Origin: Bubalus kerabau
Taxonomy: Eukaryota > Chordata > Mammalia > Artiodactyla > Bovidae
NCBI RefSeq assembly: GCF_029407905.1
Contig: NC_073627.1
Span: 162,507,697-162,571,696, forward strand
Direction of reading: 5' to 3'
Length of the DNA: 64,000 bases
The stretch's first letter is position 1. The number at the start of each line of letters is the position of its first letter. Below the pieces are notes generated by a model. The model had not been told where the DNA came from and ran no database searches. It worked only from the letters and a program-made list of their open reading frames with translations. Of the stretch, positions 1-10,554 are shown in pieces. The translations under genes were made by a program, and so were the position numbers.

Positions 1-179
1 GAAGAATGGATGAACACAGTGAGAACTTCAACAAAGAGATGGGAAATATAAGAAATTGTCAAATAGAAGCCACAGAGCTGAAACATACAATAACTGACCT
101 GAAAAACAATAGAAGGGTTCAGCAGCAGACTAGGTAAAGTAAAGAAAGGATCAGTCATCTCAAAGACAAAGCAGTGGAA
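1..179 (+). mobile_element. L1 fragment (ORF1 region)
   Basis: A-rich sense sequence typical of the coiled-coil part of L1 ORF1. The same element resumes at about 1786 after a nested insertion. No usable open frame remains. Confidence 0.6.
162..179. repeat. Target-site duplication, left copy
   Basis: The 18-base word AAAGACAAAGCAGTGGAA here recurs at 1786-1803. The two copies bracket the SINE that was inserted into the L1 and was later itself invaded. Confidence 0.8.
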
Positions 180-225
180 ACTTCCCTGGTGGCCCAGGGG
201 TTAAGACTCCAGCTTACAATGAAGG
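180..225 (+). mobile_element. Cetartiodactyl tRNA-derived SINE, 5' part
   Basis: Starts with the CTTCCCTGGTGGCCCAG head of the tRNA-derived cetartiodactyl SINE. The element is interrupted at about 226 and resumes at about 1578. Confidence 0.7.
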
Positions 226-283
226 GGAAAGTGAAAGTGAAAGTCGCTCAGTCCTGTCTGACTATTTGCGACCCCATGGACTG
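226..283 (-). mobile_element. Bov-tA SINE, first part, split by BovB
   Basis: Antisense Bov-tA sequence with the GCTCAGTC and GCGACCCCATGGACT words. It breaks off at ATGGACTG and continues at about 1316, with a BovB fragment in between. Confidence 0.65.
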
Positions 284-1316
284 TGTGGATCACGATAAAC
301 TGTGGAAAATTCTGAAAGAGATGGGACTACCAGACCACCTGACCTGCCTCTTGAGAAACTGTATGCAGGTCAGGAAGCAACAGTTAGAACTGGACATGGA
401 ACAACAGACTGGTTCCAAATAGGAAAAGAGTAAGTCAAGGCTGTATATTGTCACCCTGCTTATTTAACTTCTATGCAGAGTACATCATGAGAAAAGCTGG
501 GCTGGAAGAAGCACAAGCTGGCATCAAGATTGCCTGGAGAAATATCAATAACCTCAGATATGCAGATGACACCACCCTTATGGCAGAAAGTGAAGAGGAA
601 CGAAGAAGCCTCTTGATAAAAGTGAAAGAGGAGAGTGAAAAAGTTGGCTTAAAGCTCAACATTCAGAAAGCGAAGATCATGGCATCTGGTCCCATCACTT
701 CATGGGAAATAGATGGGGAAACAGTGTCAGACTTTATTTTTTGGGGCTCCAAAATCACTGCAGATGGTGATTGCAGCCATGAAATTAAAAGACACTTACT
801 CCTTGGAAGGAAAGTTATGACCAACCTAGATAGCATATTGAAAAGCGGAGACATTACTTAGCCAACAAAGTCCGTCTAGTCAAGGCTATGGTTTTTCCAG
901 TAGTCATGTATGGATGTGAGAGTTGGACTGTGAAGAAAGCTGAGCACCAAAGAATTGATGCCTTTGAACTGTGGTGTCGGAGAAGACTCTTAAGAGTCCC
1001 ATGGACTGCAAGGAGATCCAACCAGTCCATCCTAAAGGAGATCAGTCCTGGGTGTTCTTGGGAAGGACTGATGCTAAAGCTGAATCTCCAGTACTTTGGC
1101 CACCTTATGCGAAGATTTGACTCATTGGAAAAGACTCTGATGCTGGGAGGTATTGGGGGCAGGAGGAGAAGGGGATGAGATGGCTGGATGGCATCACTGA
1201 CTCCATGGACATGAGTTTGAGTGAACTCCGGGAGTTGGTGATGGACAGGGAGGCCTGGCGTGTTGCAATACATGGGATCGCAAAGAGTTGGTCACAACTG
1301 AGCGACTGAACTGAAC
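284..1316 (+). mobile_element. BovB LINE, 3' part with RT remains
   Basis: This is the 3' third of a BovB (RTE-clade) LINE in sense orientation. An open stretch at 448-861 encodes the reverse-transcriptase palm, with the YADD catalytic box at 558-569. A second stretch at 888-1178 encodes the C-terminal part. The two are separated by stops and frame changes (for example the TAG at about 420-422), so the element cannot make a working enzyme. The 3' end reads GACTGAACTGAACTGG, the usual BovB terminus. It sits inside a split Bov-tA, so it is the youngest layer of this nest. Confidence 0.9.
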
Positions 1317-1577
1317 TGGACTATACAGTCCATGAAATTCTCCAGGCCAGAATGCTGGAATGGGTAGCCGTTCCCTTCTCCAGGGGATTCTCTCAACCCA
1401 AGGATCAAACCCAGGTCTCCCGCATTGCAGGCGGATCCTTTACCAGATGAGCCATCAGGAAAGCCCAAGATTATTGGAGTGGGTAGCCTATCCCTTCTCT
1501 AGCAGATCTTCCCGACCCAGAAATTGAACTGAGGTCCCCTGCGCTGCAAGTGGATTCTTTACCAGCTGAGCTACCAG
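1317..1577 (-). mobile_element. Bov-tA SINEs, two antisense pieces
   Basis: 1317-1470 completes the Bov-tA begun at 226, ending in GATGAGCCATCAGGAAAGCCC. 1471-1577 is a second, shorter antisense piece with its own TTTACCAGCTGAGCTACCAG ending. Confidence 0.7.
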
Positions 1578-1803
1578 AAAGCAATGCAGAAGATGTAGGT
1601 TCAGTCCCTGGTCAGGAAACTGAGGTCCCATATGCCACAGTGCAACTAAGCGCACGCTGCGACTGCTGAGTTCACACACCACAACCTGAGAGTCCATGCA
1701 CTGCAACAAAAGAGCCACGTGACAAAACTAAGACCTGATGCAACCAAATAAATAGACAAATATATATTTTTCAAAATGTTTTAAAAAAAGACAAAGCAGT
1801 GGA
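1578..1803 (+). mobile_element. Cetartiodactyl SINE, 3' part, and right TSD
   Basis: Continues the SINE begun at 180: GTTCAGTCCCTGGTCAGGAA, then the GCAACTAAG repeats and an AAATAAATA-type tail. The right copy of the 18-base target-site duplication is at 1786-1803. Confidence 0.7.
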
Positions 1804-2345
1804 ACTTGCCCAGTCAGAACATCAGAGAAGAAAAAGAATGAAATCAAGTGAAGATAGCTTCAGGAACTTATGGGACAACATTAAAGGACATTATAGGGCA
1901 ATACTGCATTATAGGGCTCCAAAGGAGAACTAGAAAGGGGCAGAAAACTTATTTGATTAAATAATGGCTGAAAACTTACCTAATGTGGGGAAGGAATCAG
2001 ACATCTAGATACAGGAAGCTCAGAAAGTTCCAAATAAGGGCCTTAAAGAGATCATTGCTGCTACTGCTGCTGCTGCCTTAAAGAGATCCTTACTAAGACA
2101 CATTATAATTAAAATGTCAAAAGTTAAAGATAATGGAGAGAATATTAAAAACAGCAAGAGAAAAACAACTTGTTACATACAAGGGAACCCCCATAAGGCT
2201 ATCAACAGACTTTTCAGCACAAAAATTGCAAGTCAGAAGGGAGTGGCACAATATATTCAAAATGCTAAAAGGAAAAAAACCTCTAACCAGTAATACTCTA
2301 CATGGCAAAGTGATTATTCATTAATCGAAGAGAGAGAAACAGTTT
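1804..2345 (+). mobile_element. L1 ORF1 fragment, continued
   Basis: Sense L1 ORF1 sequence. An open stretch at 2133-2324 contains the typical STDFSAQKLQVRREW-like segment of the ORF1p C-terminal half. A short imperfect GCT run lies at about 2053-2078. Stops and frame changes make it a fossil. Confidence 0.65.
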
Positions 2346-2553
2346 TCCAGACAGCTGGCCCTAAAGAATGGTCAAGAGTGGTAAAGAACTCGCCTGCCAA
2401 TTCAGGAGACTCGGGAGATGCAGGTTCCATCCCTGGGTGGGGAAGATCCTCTGGAGGAGGACATGGCAACTCACTCCAGTGTTCTCTCCTGGAAAATTCC
2501 ACGGGCAGAGGAGCCTGGTGGGCTCCAAAAAGTCGCACATGACTGAGCACATT
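2346..2553 (+). mobile_element. Bov-tA SINE
   Basis: Sense copy with the body words CTGGAGGAGG, GGCAACTCACTCCAGTGTTC and AGAGGAGCCTGGTGGGCT, ending near TGACTGAGCAC. Confidence 0.8.
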
Positions 2554-2945
2554 ATGGTTATGGTTACCAAACAAAAGCTAAAGGAGTTAATCACTAAACT
2601 GGCCTTAAAACAGATGTTAAAAAAATTTTTTTTAAGCTGAAAATAAAAGCCATTAAATAATAACAAGAACAGATAAGAAAGAATAAATCTCACTGGAAGG
2701 TAAATATTTAGTAACAGTACTGGTTTGATTACTTATAAAGCTAATATGAAGCTTAAAGACAAAAGCAGTAAAAATAACTATGATTACAATAATTAACAAA
2801 GGAATATTCAAGAAGAAAAGATGTGAAAAGTGACATCAAAAATGTACAATGTTGGGGGTAGGAGACTAAAAATGATGAGCTTTAGCATGGGATCGCACTT
2901 GTTATCAACTTAAAATAGACTGTTATAGATATAAGTTGTCATATG
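2554..2945 (+). mobile_element. L1-derived A-rich sequence
   Basis: A-rich sense sequence that appears to continue the interrupted L1. No open frame of note. Confidence 0.4.
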
Positions 2946-2947
2946 TA

Positions 2948-3073
2948 GGGCTTCCTGGGTAGCTCAGCTGGTAAAGACTCCCCTGCAATGCAGGAGACTC
3001 CGATTCAATTCCTGGGTTGGGAGGTTCCCCTGGAGAAGGGACAGGCTACCCACTTCAGTATTCTTGGGCTTCA
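2948..3073 (+). mobile_element. Bov-tA SINE, 3'-truncated
   Basis: Starts GCTTCCTGGGTAGCTCAGCTGG and breaks off after CACTTCAGTATTCTTGG. Confidence 0.8.
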
Positions 3074-3200
3074 CGAAACAAACCCTATAGTTAATACACA
3101 AAAGATCAATGTCTTTTAAAACCTGAGGATAGTTCCTTAACATTTGATCCTGTAATCTGATTTTTTGTTTGTTTGCACTATGTATAATGCTTATTTGTAA

Positions 3201-3234
3201 AAGTGTGTGTGTGAGTGTGTGTATGTGTGTGTGA
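3201..3234. repeat. TG-rich microsatellite
   Basis: Imperfect GTGTGTGAGTGTGTGTATG run next to the edge of the inverted receptor fragment. Confidence 0.8.
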
Positions 3235-3237
3235 ACT

Positions 3238-3985
3238 GCTTGAGGAGGGAGAGGGAGTCTCCTCATGGGCCAGGGTACCTGATTCTTGGTCCACACACTT
3301 GACATTGCTCCGGGGGTATAGGCCATGGCCACGAGCTTCCTCTCAGGGCACCTGGGTACAGACACAGGGATGACGTAGAAGACCCATCAGGGACAGCTGG
3401 CTGGATGAGGAGAAGGAAGGGGCAACCTCCTGTCCCAGGTCTCCTGACAAGACAGTGGAGAGGGGACAGGCTCCTGCTGTCTGCAGGTCATGATCCCTTC
3501 ACTCCCCCTCATTGGGCGGGAAGAGGATCCAGGCTTGTGCCCTGCAGCCCCCAGGCTCCTGCTGAGTGTTCAGAGCTGTCCTTGCAGGGCCTCTGCAAGG
3601 CCCACCCTGGCCTCCCTGGGCTGCAGGGGGAGTCCTGTGAGGGGAGGCCTCATCTAGGTCAAGGGTCACAAGGGTGTGGGCACAAGCTGAGCTTCATGCT
3701 TCAGTCAAGCTTTAAATACGAGGCCCTCGCGTCCTCCACCTGTTGACTCTTCCTGCCAACCTCAGCCAACACTGGAGTGTCAGAGGACTGCGAATTACTA
3801 TTGACCTTCAAGTCCCTAAATAGGAAAGATTCAGGTGCTACTGGGGAACAGGGCTGGGTGTGAGGCCAGTCAAGTTGGCTCAGGGTTTTATAGGAACCTT
3901 GAAGGAGCACACTCATGGCCTCATTATGACTTCTGTCTGCTGTCAGCACCTTTGGTCTTTCTAGGCCCCTTCTTGCTTACAAAAA
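3238..3985 (-). pseudogene. TNFRSF10-like: Inverted TNFRSF10-like fragment (exon 5 and intron 4)
   Basis: On the - strand this matches the receptor gene from about 25555 to 26310: the second half of intron 4, exon 5 and a shortened intron 5. The exon 5 copy runs from 3351 down to 3279 with recognisable splice borders. It has lost one base in the CCCCC-GGAGC stretch, which shifts the frame. The conserved Cys before the TPW-like motif has become Tyr (TAT). The in-frame 87-base intron has an internal deletion. No other exon of the family lies beside it, so this is a dead duplicate piece, not a gene. Confidence 0.85.
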
Positions 3986-4069
3986 CAATTAAAGATTATA
4001 TTTAGGACTCAATAGGTATAAAGATGAATATACCTGAGACTGAACTCGATGCAAATAGTTTTGTATGAT

Positions 4070-4450
4070 TTCAAGATTTTTTAAAAAATTGGAGTATAAT
4101 TGCTTTACAATATTGTATTATTTTCTGCTGTACAATGAAATGAATCAGCTATATGTATACACATAGCCCTCCCTCTTGGACCTCCCCAATCCTCTAGGTC
4201 ATCACAGAGAATGAAGCTGAATTCCCTGTGATATACAGCAGGTTCCCACTAGTTACTTATTTAACACGTGGTGGTGTATATATGTCAATCCCAATCTCCC
4301 AGTTCATCCCATCCCTCCGTCCCCCACCTCCGCCTCCGTCCCGTGTCCAGATGTGTGTCCTCTACATCTGTGTCTCTCTTCCTGCCCTGCAATAGGTTCA
4401 TCTGTACCATTTCTCTAGATTCTACAAATATACTGAAAAATTTTTCGTGG
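4070..4450 (-). mobile_element. L1 3' UTR fragment
   Basis: Antisense L1 3'-end sequence: TGGAGTATAATTGCTTTACA, the TATACAGCAGGTTCCCACTAG motif and the ATAGGTTCATCTGTACCATT motif, as in ruminant L1 3' ends. Confidence 0.7.
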
Positions 4451-4690
4451 GCCACTGATGGGATCATGGGCTCTAACCTGCAGCCTGCTGTGCCCAGTGG
4501 AGAAGCTAGCTTGGCCTAAGGGGAAATGTGTTGAAGAGGTGTGGGGATGGACACTGCAAGGGGCAGTGTGGGGCCACACAGTCGGATGAGGAGGGGCCTC
4601 TGCAGCCTCAGAAGACCCCACCAGCATGGGAAAGCCTGGGGGCGGTTGGGGCTCTATAGGAAGAGGGGAGAAAATGGGGTACAGGGAAGC

Positions 4691-4930
4691 TCAGGAGTTT
4701 CCCTGGTGGCTCAGATGGTAAAGAGTCTGTCTGCCACCCGGGAGACCCAGGTTTCATCCCTGGGTCGGGAAAATCCCCTGAGAAGGGAATGATCCCCTGA
4801 TCCCCTGGAGAAGGCAGTGGCTACCCACTCCAGTATTCTTGCCTGGAGAATCCCATGGATAGAGGATCCTGGCAGGCTACAGTCCATGGGGTCGCAAACA
4901 GTTGGACATGACTTAGTGACTAAACAACAA
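4691..4930 (+). mobile_element. Bov-tA SINE
   Basis: Full-length sense copy from AGTTTCCCTGGTGGCTCAGA to GACTTAGTGACTAAACAAC. It has a small internal duplication: GAAGGGAATGATCCCCTGATCCCC. Confidence 0.85.
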
Positions 4931-4949
4931 CAATCAATATAAAACATTG

Positions 4950-5900
4950 CTGGACTTTTTTTCTTAAATACTGTCTTTGAAATTCAGAATGTATTTTTCA
5001 CTTGCAACACATCTTGATTCAGAGAAGCTGTTTGAAGTGCTCCATTCCCATAAGGACCTGGTGATTACTCTATTGAACAGCACCACCTGGGCCTCTAGAA
5101 CTTAGAGAAGGAAGTCCTAATTCTGGTTCTCAAGGAGCTCCTAGTCATTAAGAGACACAAAGAGGCACAGACAAAATACAGTGATGAGGGAAGAGCCTTC
5201 AAACAAAGCTCATGCCATTGGGCCCTGGCGGGAAAACAAGAGGAAAAATGGGTCCGACCTGTAGAGAGTCAAACAGTGACCCACAGGAAGGGGCTCTGTG
5301 ATCTGGAACTGAGCTGAAGACGTGGAAGAGCTGTCACAACCCGGGACCCCATGGCCCTAGGCTTGACCTTCACCTCCCGGGCTCTCCTCCTTCAGATGAC
5401 CTCAGTCTTCCTTGCAGGATTTGTCTCTCTCATCTAACTCATATTTATTAATAATGAAAGATGCTCTTTAAAACACCCAACCTTTAAAACCTTTCCTTAA
5501 TAATGTGTTATGGTGATGACACTTCCTATTAATGATAAAAAATTCACTCTTCAATAATGATGATACAGCAACTAGGATGCCTTCTGAAAAAGAATGATGT
5601 TTCTTCCTTATGCTCTTCTTATTGGATAATTAAAAGTAGGTGGATCAATGAATGAATTGTAATATATGAAACCAGAAGAGTACTGCAAAAATATGAGAAA
5701 AAATGTCTTACCACTTTGGAGAGGGGAAGAACTTCTTCAGTATGAAAACAAATTATAAAACTTGCCCAAAGCTATATAAAAATTAAGAAGAAAGCCAAAG
5801 GGAAGAAATCATGACAAAGATAAAAACAAACTAGAAAAAAAGTACTCAGAACACAAATCACACTTAGAAATGTAATTTCCTTAATCTGTAAGGATTCATA
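4950..5900. other. No gene seen
   Basis: AT-rich sequence with no convincing open frame. 5700-5900 is A-rich and may be older LINE sequence, but I cannot place it. Confidence 0.5.
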
Positions 5901-5939
5901 ATAAACTGAAAGAAGATCAACGGGAAAATAGTCGACTTG

Positions 5940-6480
5940 AACAACATTATAAAACAATTAGACCAACAGACATCTATTGAATACTCCAGTCAATAACAAA
6001 ATACATTCTTCTCAAGTGTGCATGGAACATTCTCCAGAATAAACCATATACTAGCTCATAAAACAAATATCAATATATTTAAAAGGAGAGCCATAATAGA
6101 ACACATACCCTCCCACCACAATGGAATGAAATTAGAAATCACAAACAGGAAGGAATTGGGGAACTTCACAGCTATGATAAAATTTAAACAACACACTTTC
6201 AAATAACCAATTAGTCAAAGAAGATATCAAAAAATAAATTGTAAAATCTTTTAAGATGAATGAAATTGAAGATACCGTATACCAACACTTATGGGATATA
6301 GCTAAAGCAGCTGAAAACTTAGAAAGAAATTTATGCCTATAAATGACTGCATTCAGGAAGAAGAAAAATCTCAAATCAATAACCTAATACTATTCAGTGA
6401 CACACTAGAAAATGAAGAACATACTAAAGGTAAAGTAAACAGAGGAAGGAAATAGTACAGATTAGAACAGAAAGTAATGA
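5940..6480 (+). mobile_element. L1 ORF2 fragment (endonuclease region)
   Basis: Sense fragment with an open stretch at 6018-6206. It reads HGTFSRINHILAHK then a degraded SHHNGMKLEI motif, equivalent to the end of the L1 endonuclease domain. In the intact L1 at 17458-21348 the same motifs read RIDHILGHK and SDHNAV. Older and more diverged than that copy. Confidence 0.75.
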
Positions 6481-6509
6481 AACTAAAGCTAGAAAAGCAA
6501 CAGAGTCCA

Positions 6510-6735
6510 TGCTGATGAGCGTGTGGTGGACCTTGTGGGGCCCTGGCCCTTCTGCTTGCCCAGGACTGCAGTAGAAACAGGAAAAGGCCGTTCTGGTCCC
6601 ATCTTGTGCCCCAAGAGGAAGTGGTAAAGGAGGGAGATCAGGTTCATGGAGGGGAAGGGAGCCAGCTGTGGTAGACTGGTTGCTCTAAGAGATGTTATGT
6701 TACTTATCACCTGTCTTGTTTTCACTAGCTGTCAA
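6510..6735 (+). pseudogene. TNFRSF10-like: TNFRSF10-like fragment (intron 8 region)
   Basis: Matches the receptor locus at about 27475-27725 in the same orientation: GGCCCTTCTGCTTGCCCAGG, then TGGTAGACTG and TCACCTGTCTTGT blocks with diverged DNA between. It starts directly after an L1 fragment, and the exon 8 coding part is not recognisable. A remnant of a duplicated unit upstream of the gene. Confidence 0.65.
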
Positions 6736-6879
6736 TATATTCCTGAAACCTAAAGCAGGCAGCACAGAGCGGGTGCTCCTATGGTTGTTGAATGATTGAA
6801 TAAAGGCTGCATGTATTCCACTGTGTGGTGGTTATAATATTTAGTAATAATCCTCCTAAAACTAAACATTTCTGATTTT

Positions 6880-7100
6880 TTTCAAAATTATTACATTGAA
6901 TATATTTGAAAATAAAACCATATATGTTTTCTGATGACGTTAGTAGGTGACTTTCTAGAAGAGTAGAATCTGGGTCAACCCACGAAGCATATTTTGTATT
7001 TGTAAATATACAAGTGTATTTTTACTGTAACCCAGCTACACACACACTTGGGCACAGGTGCATCCAGCTTTGGTTCCTAGAATTCAGTAGCTTTGATCTG
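6880..7100. repeat. Local direct repeat, copy A
   Basis: Shares an ordered series of words with 9345-9530: TGAATATATTTGAAAATA, a TTCT-GAT-TAGTAG block, CTAGAAGA..TAGAAT..CTGGGT.AACC, and then CACACACA with TTTGGTTC. The copies are clearly diverged. Confidence 0.6.
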
Positions 7101-7144
7101 ATGCTGTGGGTCTTTCTTTGTTTTATTTTCTTAACTGTGAAAAA

Positions 7145-7500
7145 AAATTTCATATGATCCATTTATTTATTTATATTTTTGGCTGCGGTAGGTCTTCATT
7201 GCCGCACGCGGGCTTGTTCTAGTTGCAGTGAGCAGGGGCTGCTCTTCAGTGCAGTGCCCAGGTTTCTCATTGCAGTGGCTTCTCTTATTAGGGAGCATGG
7301 GCGCCGGGCACGCAGCCTCAGTAGTTCCAGCACTTGGGCTCATTAGTTGCCGTTCGAGGGCTCTAGAGCTCTGGCTCAGTAGTTGTGGTGCATGGGCTTA
7401 GTCGTTCCACAGCATATGAGATCTTCCTGCACCAGAGATCGAGCCTGTGTCCCCTGCATTGGCAGGCAGATTCTTATCCATTGTGCTCCCAGGGAAGTCC
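7145..7500 (-). mobile_element. Cetartiodactyl tRNA-derived SINE
   Basis: Antisense copy: TTTATTTATTTATATTTTTGGCTGC tail and body at the start, AGGGAAGTCC head at the end. Confidence 0.8.
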
Positions 7501-8270
7501 TAAATTAAGTTTTAAGAAAAGAATGAGGTTGGATCCTAGTTTCATGTAGAAATTCTTATCATTGTGGATGCAGCCTCCTGTTTTGAGATGGTTTCAAAAA
7601 ATCAAAATTGGTACTTAATTTTATCTTTTCACCTTCCCTGGAGACTATCGCATGCTTTCATTTCCTTATTTAGACTACTGATAACGGTGCAAAGCATCTC
7701 CGCACTTGTTGAATAACTATTACTTCCGTTTTCCTAAGTGCCCTCATATATAGTCCTCATTTGAGTCACATATATCCTGGGATGGAGTGCCTGTCCTGAT
7801 GGGGTGGGTGGGAAAGGACTACTGGGGCAGAAGAGACTGTGTGGGGTGCTGGGAGTGTTCTGTGTCTTGACTGGGTGATGGCTACTCAGCTGCATACAGT
7901 TATCAAAGCTGGAGCAGATACTTAAGGAGTGCGGATTACTGCAGGGAATGGTCTGTAAAAATAGAAACTATGAAAAGGAATCAACACAAAATTGTAGGGC
8001 TGAAAAGTCAAATAGCTGAAGTGAAAAATCCACACTACACGTGTTTAACTGTGCGATTGACCTGTAGAAGAAAGGAAAAGAACACAGGACAGATAGCCTC
8101 TGCATGTGCATTTCCTAAAGAAAGCACCGAGTCCCTGGTTTATCTCTTCTCCTAGAAAGGGAAACAATTGGAGATCCCTTTGAAGAGTTTGTTGATATTA
8201 TCAAACAATACAAGAAATAGCTAATTATCCACTAGCTAGAAGAGACTCGTGTATTCATGAATCCATGACC
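7501..8270. other. No gene seen
   Basis: No convincing open frame and no recognised repeat. One short open stretch (7970-8155) has no recognisable motif. Confidence 0.4.
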
Positions 8271-8274
8271 TAAA

Positions 8275-8960
8275 TACATAACTTTATATAAAAAGAAGCA
8301 TGTGTGTACTTTCCTCCCCCTCCTTGCAGTCTCCTCTGGAGAAGCTGTGAGTGGCACAGGGGCAGGGGTGTATGTTCTTGCTGGGTGATTCACTCCTTCC
8401 TTCCCCTCTTTATGCCTGCATGGGTGTGTCTCCTGCTCTGACTCAAGATTTCCAGGCACCAGATTGGAGACTGGAATTCAGCCTCTCCTCCGTCCATCTC
8501 CTCCCTGCCCTTCCCCTGGGAAAGGGGCCCCAGCCGGGCCTGACTCCCCACAGCCTGCCCCAGTGGTGTCTCTGGGTTGCACCTGGGCCTGCTAGGCTCC
8601 TGGAGGTGCAGACTGGCTGTGACAGCTGTCAGGAAGGTATCTTGCTTGCTGGGGTCCTTCTGTGGCCCCTCACTTGTGAGCCTCCTGCCACTCCGGGGCC
8701 ACCTTCTCTTTCTGTCCCCACTGGCCTTTCTGTATCCTTCTCAGTAGGCCTGGTGACTCAGCCCTGCAACCTCACAGAGACCCGTTTTTTTTGTTTTTTT
8801 TTTTTTCCTCTCGTGGACCTTAGGGCCTAGCTGTTCTCCCTTTTGAGTTGCTGGGAGGCTCCACAGTCAGGTTTCTGTCCCCTTCCCAAAGCCAAGGTGC
8901 TGAGTACAGAGCTGTATCCACTCCCAGGGGCTGCCCTTCTGCCCCTGCCCATTGGCCCCT
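8275..8960 (+). repeat. Segmental duplication, copy of receptor 3' flank
   Basis: Matches 34030-34695 in the same orientation: TTTATATAAAAAGA.GCATGTGTGT at the left edge, then GGGTGTGTCTCCTGCTCTGACTC and CTCACTTGTGAGCCTCCTGCC inside. An open stretch at 8351-8830 has no family motif and its partner at 34 kb does not keep the same frame, so I do not call a protein. Confidence 0.85.
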
Positions 8961-9344
8961 CTGCCTCACCCTGAAGCCATGGGAGCACAACCTGCTGTTT
9001 TAATCCCCCACAGTCCTCCAGTGCCATCTGTCCTCTGCTCCACAGTCTGCTCCTGCTCATTTATCCCCGCTTTCCTCCAAACCAGCACCAGATGTCCTGT
9101 GACAGCTCACAGTAGGAAACTCCCATCCTCCAGCTCTGTACCTTTTTTCCTGACATTTCACTTTTTCCCCAATCTCCCCACCCCAACATGGACACTACAT
9201 CTCCTGTGGGGCTGTCTCTGACAGGAAGATAACCGTGAGAAGAGAAGTGCATTCCCAAGATGGCATGTATCTGTTGTTATGTTGGAGCCCTTCAACCACC
9301 CTTTCTCCCAAAAACCTCAATCACCAGCATCCTGAGAGCCAAGA

Positions 9345-9530
9345 ACTTGTGAATATATTTGAAAATAGATTATATTAGATTCTTGATCATCTTCTTACTA
9401 GAACATGAGGCTTCCTAGAAGAAATAGAATATCTGGGTTAACCTAGAGTGGTATTTTTTTCTACACACACAAATACCCACGCACTGTTTTGGTTCTTACC
9501 AAGAGTTTGTTCATTTCGGTCTGGAGATTG
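9345..9530. repeat. Local direct repeat, copy B
   Basis: Partner of 6880-7100. It follows the duplicated block 8275-8960. Confidence 0.6.
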
Positions 9531-9867
9531 GGGGAGCTATGATGTCAGGGTTGCTCACAATTGATTCCGTGTACTTGTTCTGCCCCATGATGGAGAAAAG
9601 TCAGGCCCAGGACTGGAGTTGAGAAGTCAGAGGGTTTTATGTTTGGGCCGGGACAGGGGCAGGTCTGTACAGAGCTCTTCAGAATTCTGCAGGTGAATGA
9701 GGGCTGACCCTGGCAGAGTGTTCACACCTTCAGAGGGAGCATGAGATCCTCAGAGGGGGAATGTCATCACCGTAGGGAGGGAAGACCCCGTGGAAGGGAA
9801 GTGGTCCAGACAAAGCTCACCCCCATCCTGTATGCCCTGGTCTGTAGCGGAAAGCAGGGACCTGCAT

Positions 9868-10078
9868 TTCCTGGCTTCCCTGGTGGCTTAGATGGTAAAA
9901 AATCTGTCTGCAATGCAGGAGACCTGGGTTCAATGCCTGCGTCAGGAAGATCCCCTGGAGGAGGGAAAGGCAACCCACTCCAGTATTCTTGACTGGGAAA
10001 TCCCATAGACAGAGGAGCCTTGCAGGCTATAGTCCATAGGGTCGCAAAGAGTTGAGCAAGATTGCAACTAACACTAAC
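9868..10078 (+). mobile_element. Bov-tA SINE
   Basis: Full-length sense copy from CTGGCTTCCCTGGTGGCTTAG to AAGAGTTGAGCAAGATTG. Confidence 0.85.
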
Positions 10079-10554
10079 GGTTATAGAAAATAAACATACC
10101 ATTATGGCAACACTCAGATAATACATAAAGGTTCCTATGAGCAATCTCTCTCCAGCACTGTCCTGTTTGGCTCTTGACTGCAGCTAAGGACAGGGAGAAA
10201 TCGCCCATGAAAAGATGCCCCAAAAAGGTGATGGGGTGACACATGACATCACCCATACCATTCTCAACTTCCCCAGGAGAAAGAGTAATGGCGGTTACAA
10301 TGACTTCTCCCTCCAAAGTGCATGCATTCTGGTGTCTTCTTGTGTCCTTCCTCAAAAGGGGAGGATCCCACAAGTGACTGGGCTTTTGAAAGCTTAACTC
10401 CTTCACAAGAGAGCTCTGAGAGAAGCCTAGTGGTATTTGAATCTTGTTTGACATTTTTTGATTGTAACAAAAGGGCAATAAGAAGTACCCTTTGCTGATC
10501 AAGAGGTGTCTTCCTTATCTGGAAGTGCTCTGAGTGGCATAATTCACAGGAAAT

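Noticed and set aside
180..1785. tRNA genes at the many tRNA-like heads
   Set aside because: These belong to tRNA-derived SINEs with SINE bodies and tails; no complete cloverleaf with an anticodon arm stands alone in the window.
2045..2080. CRISPR-like or regulatory GCT repeat
   Set aside because: A short imperfect trinucleotide run inside L1 sequence in a mammalian genome; nothing more.
8351..8830. 159-codon open frame
   Set aside because: It lies in the duplicated flank block. The matching block at 34 kb does not keep the frame, and the product has no motif.
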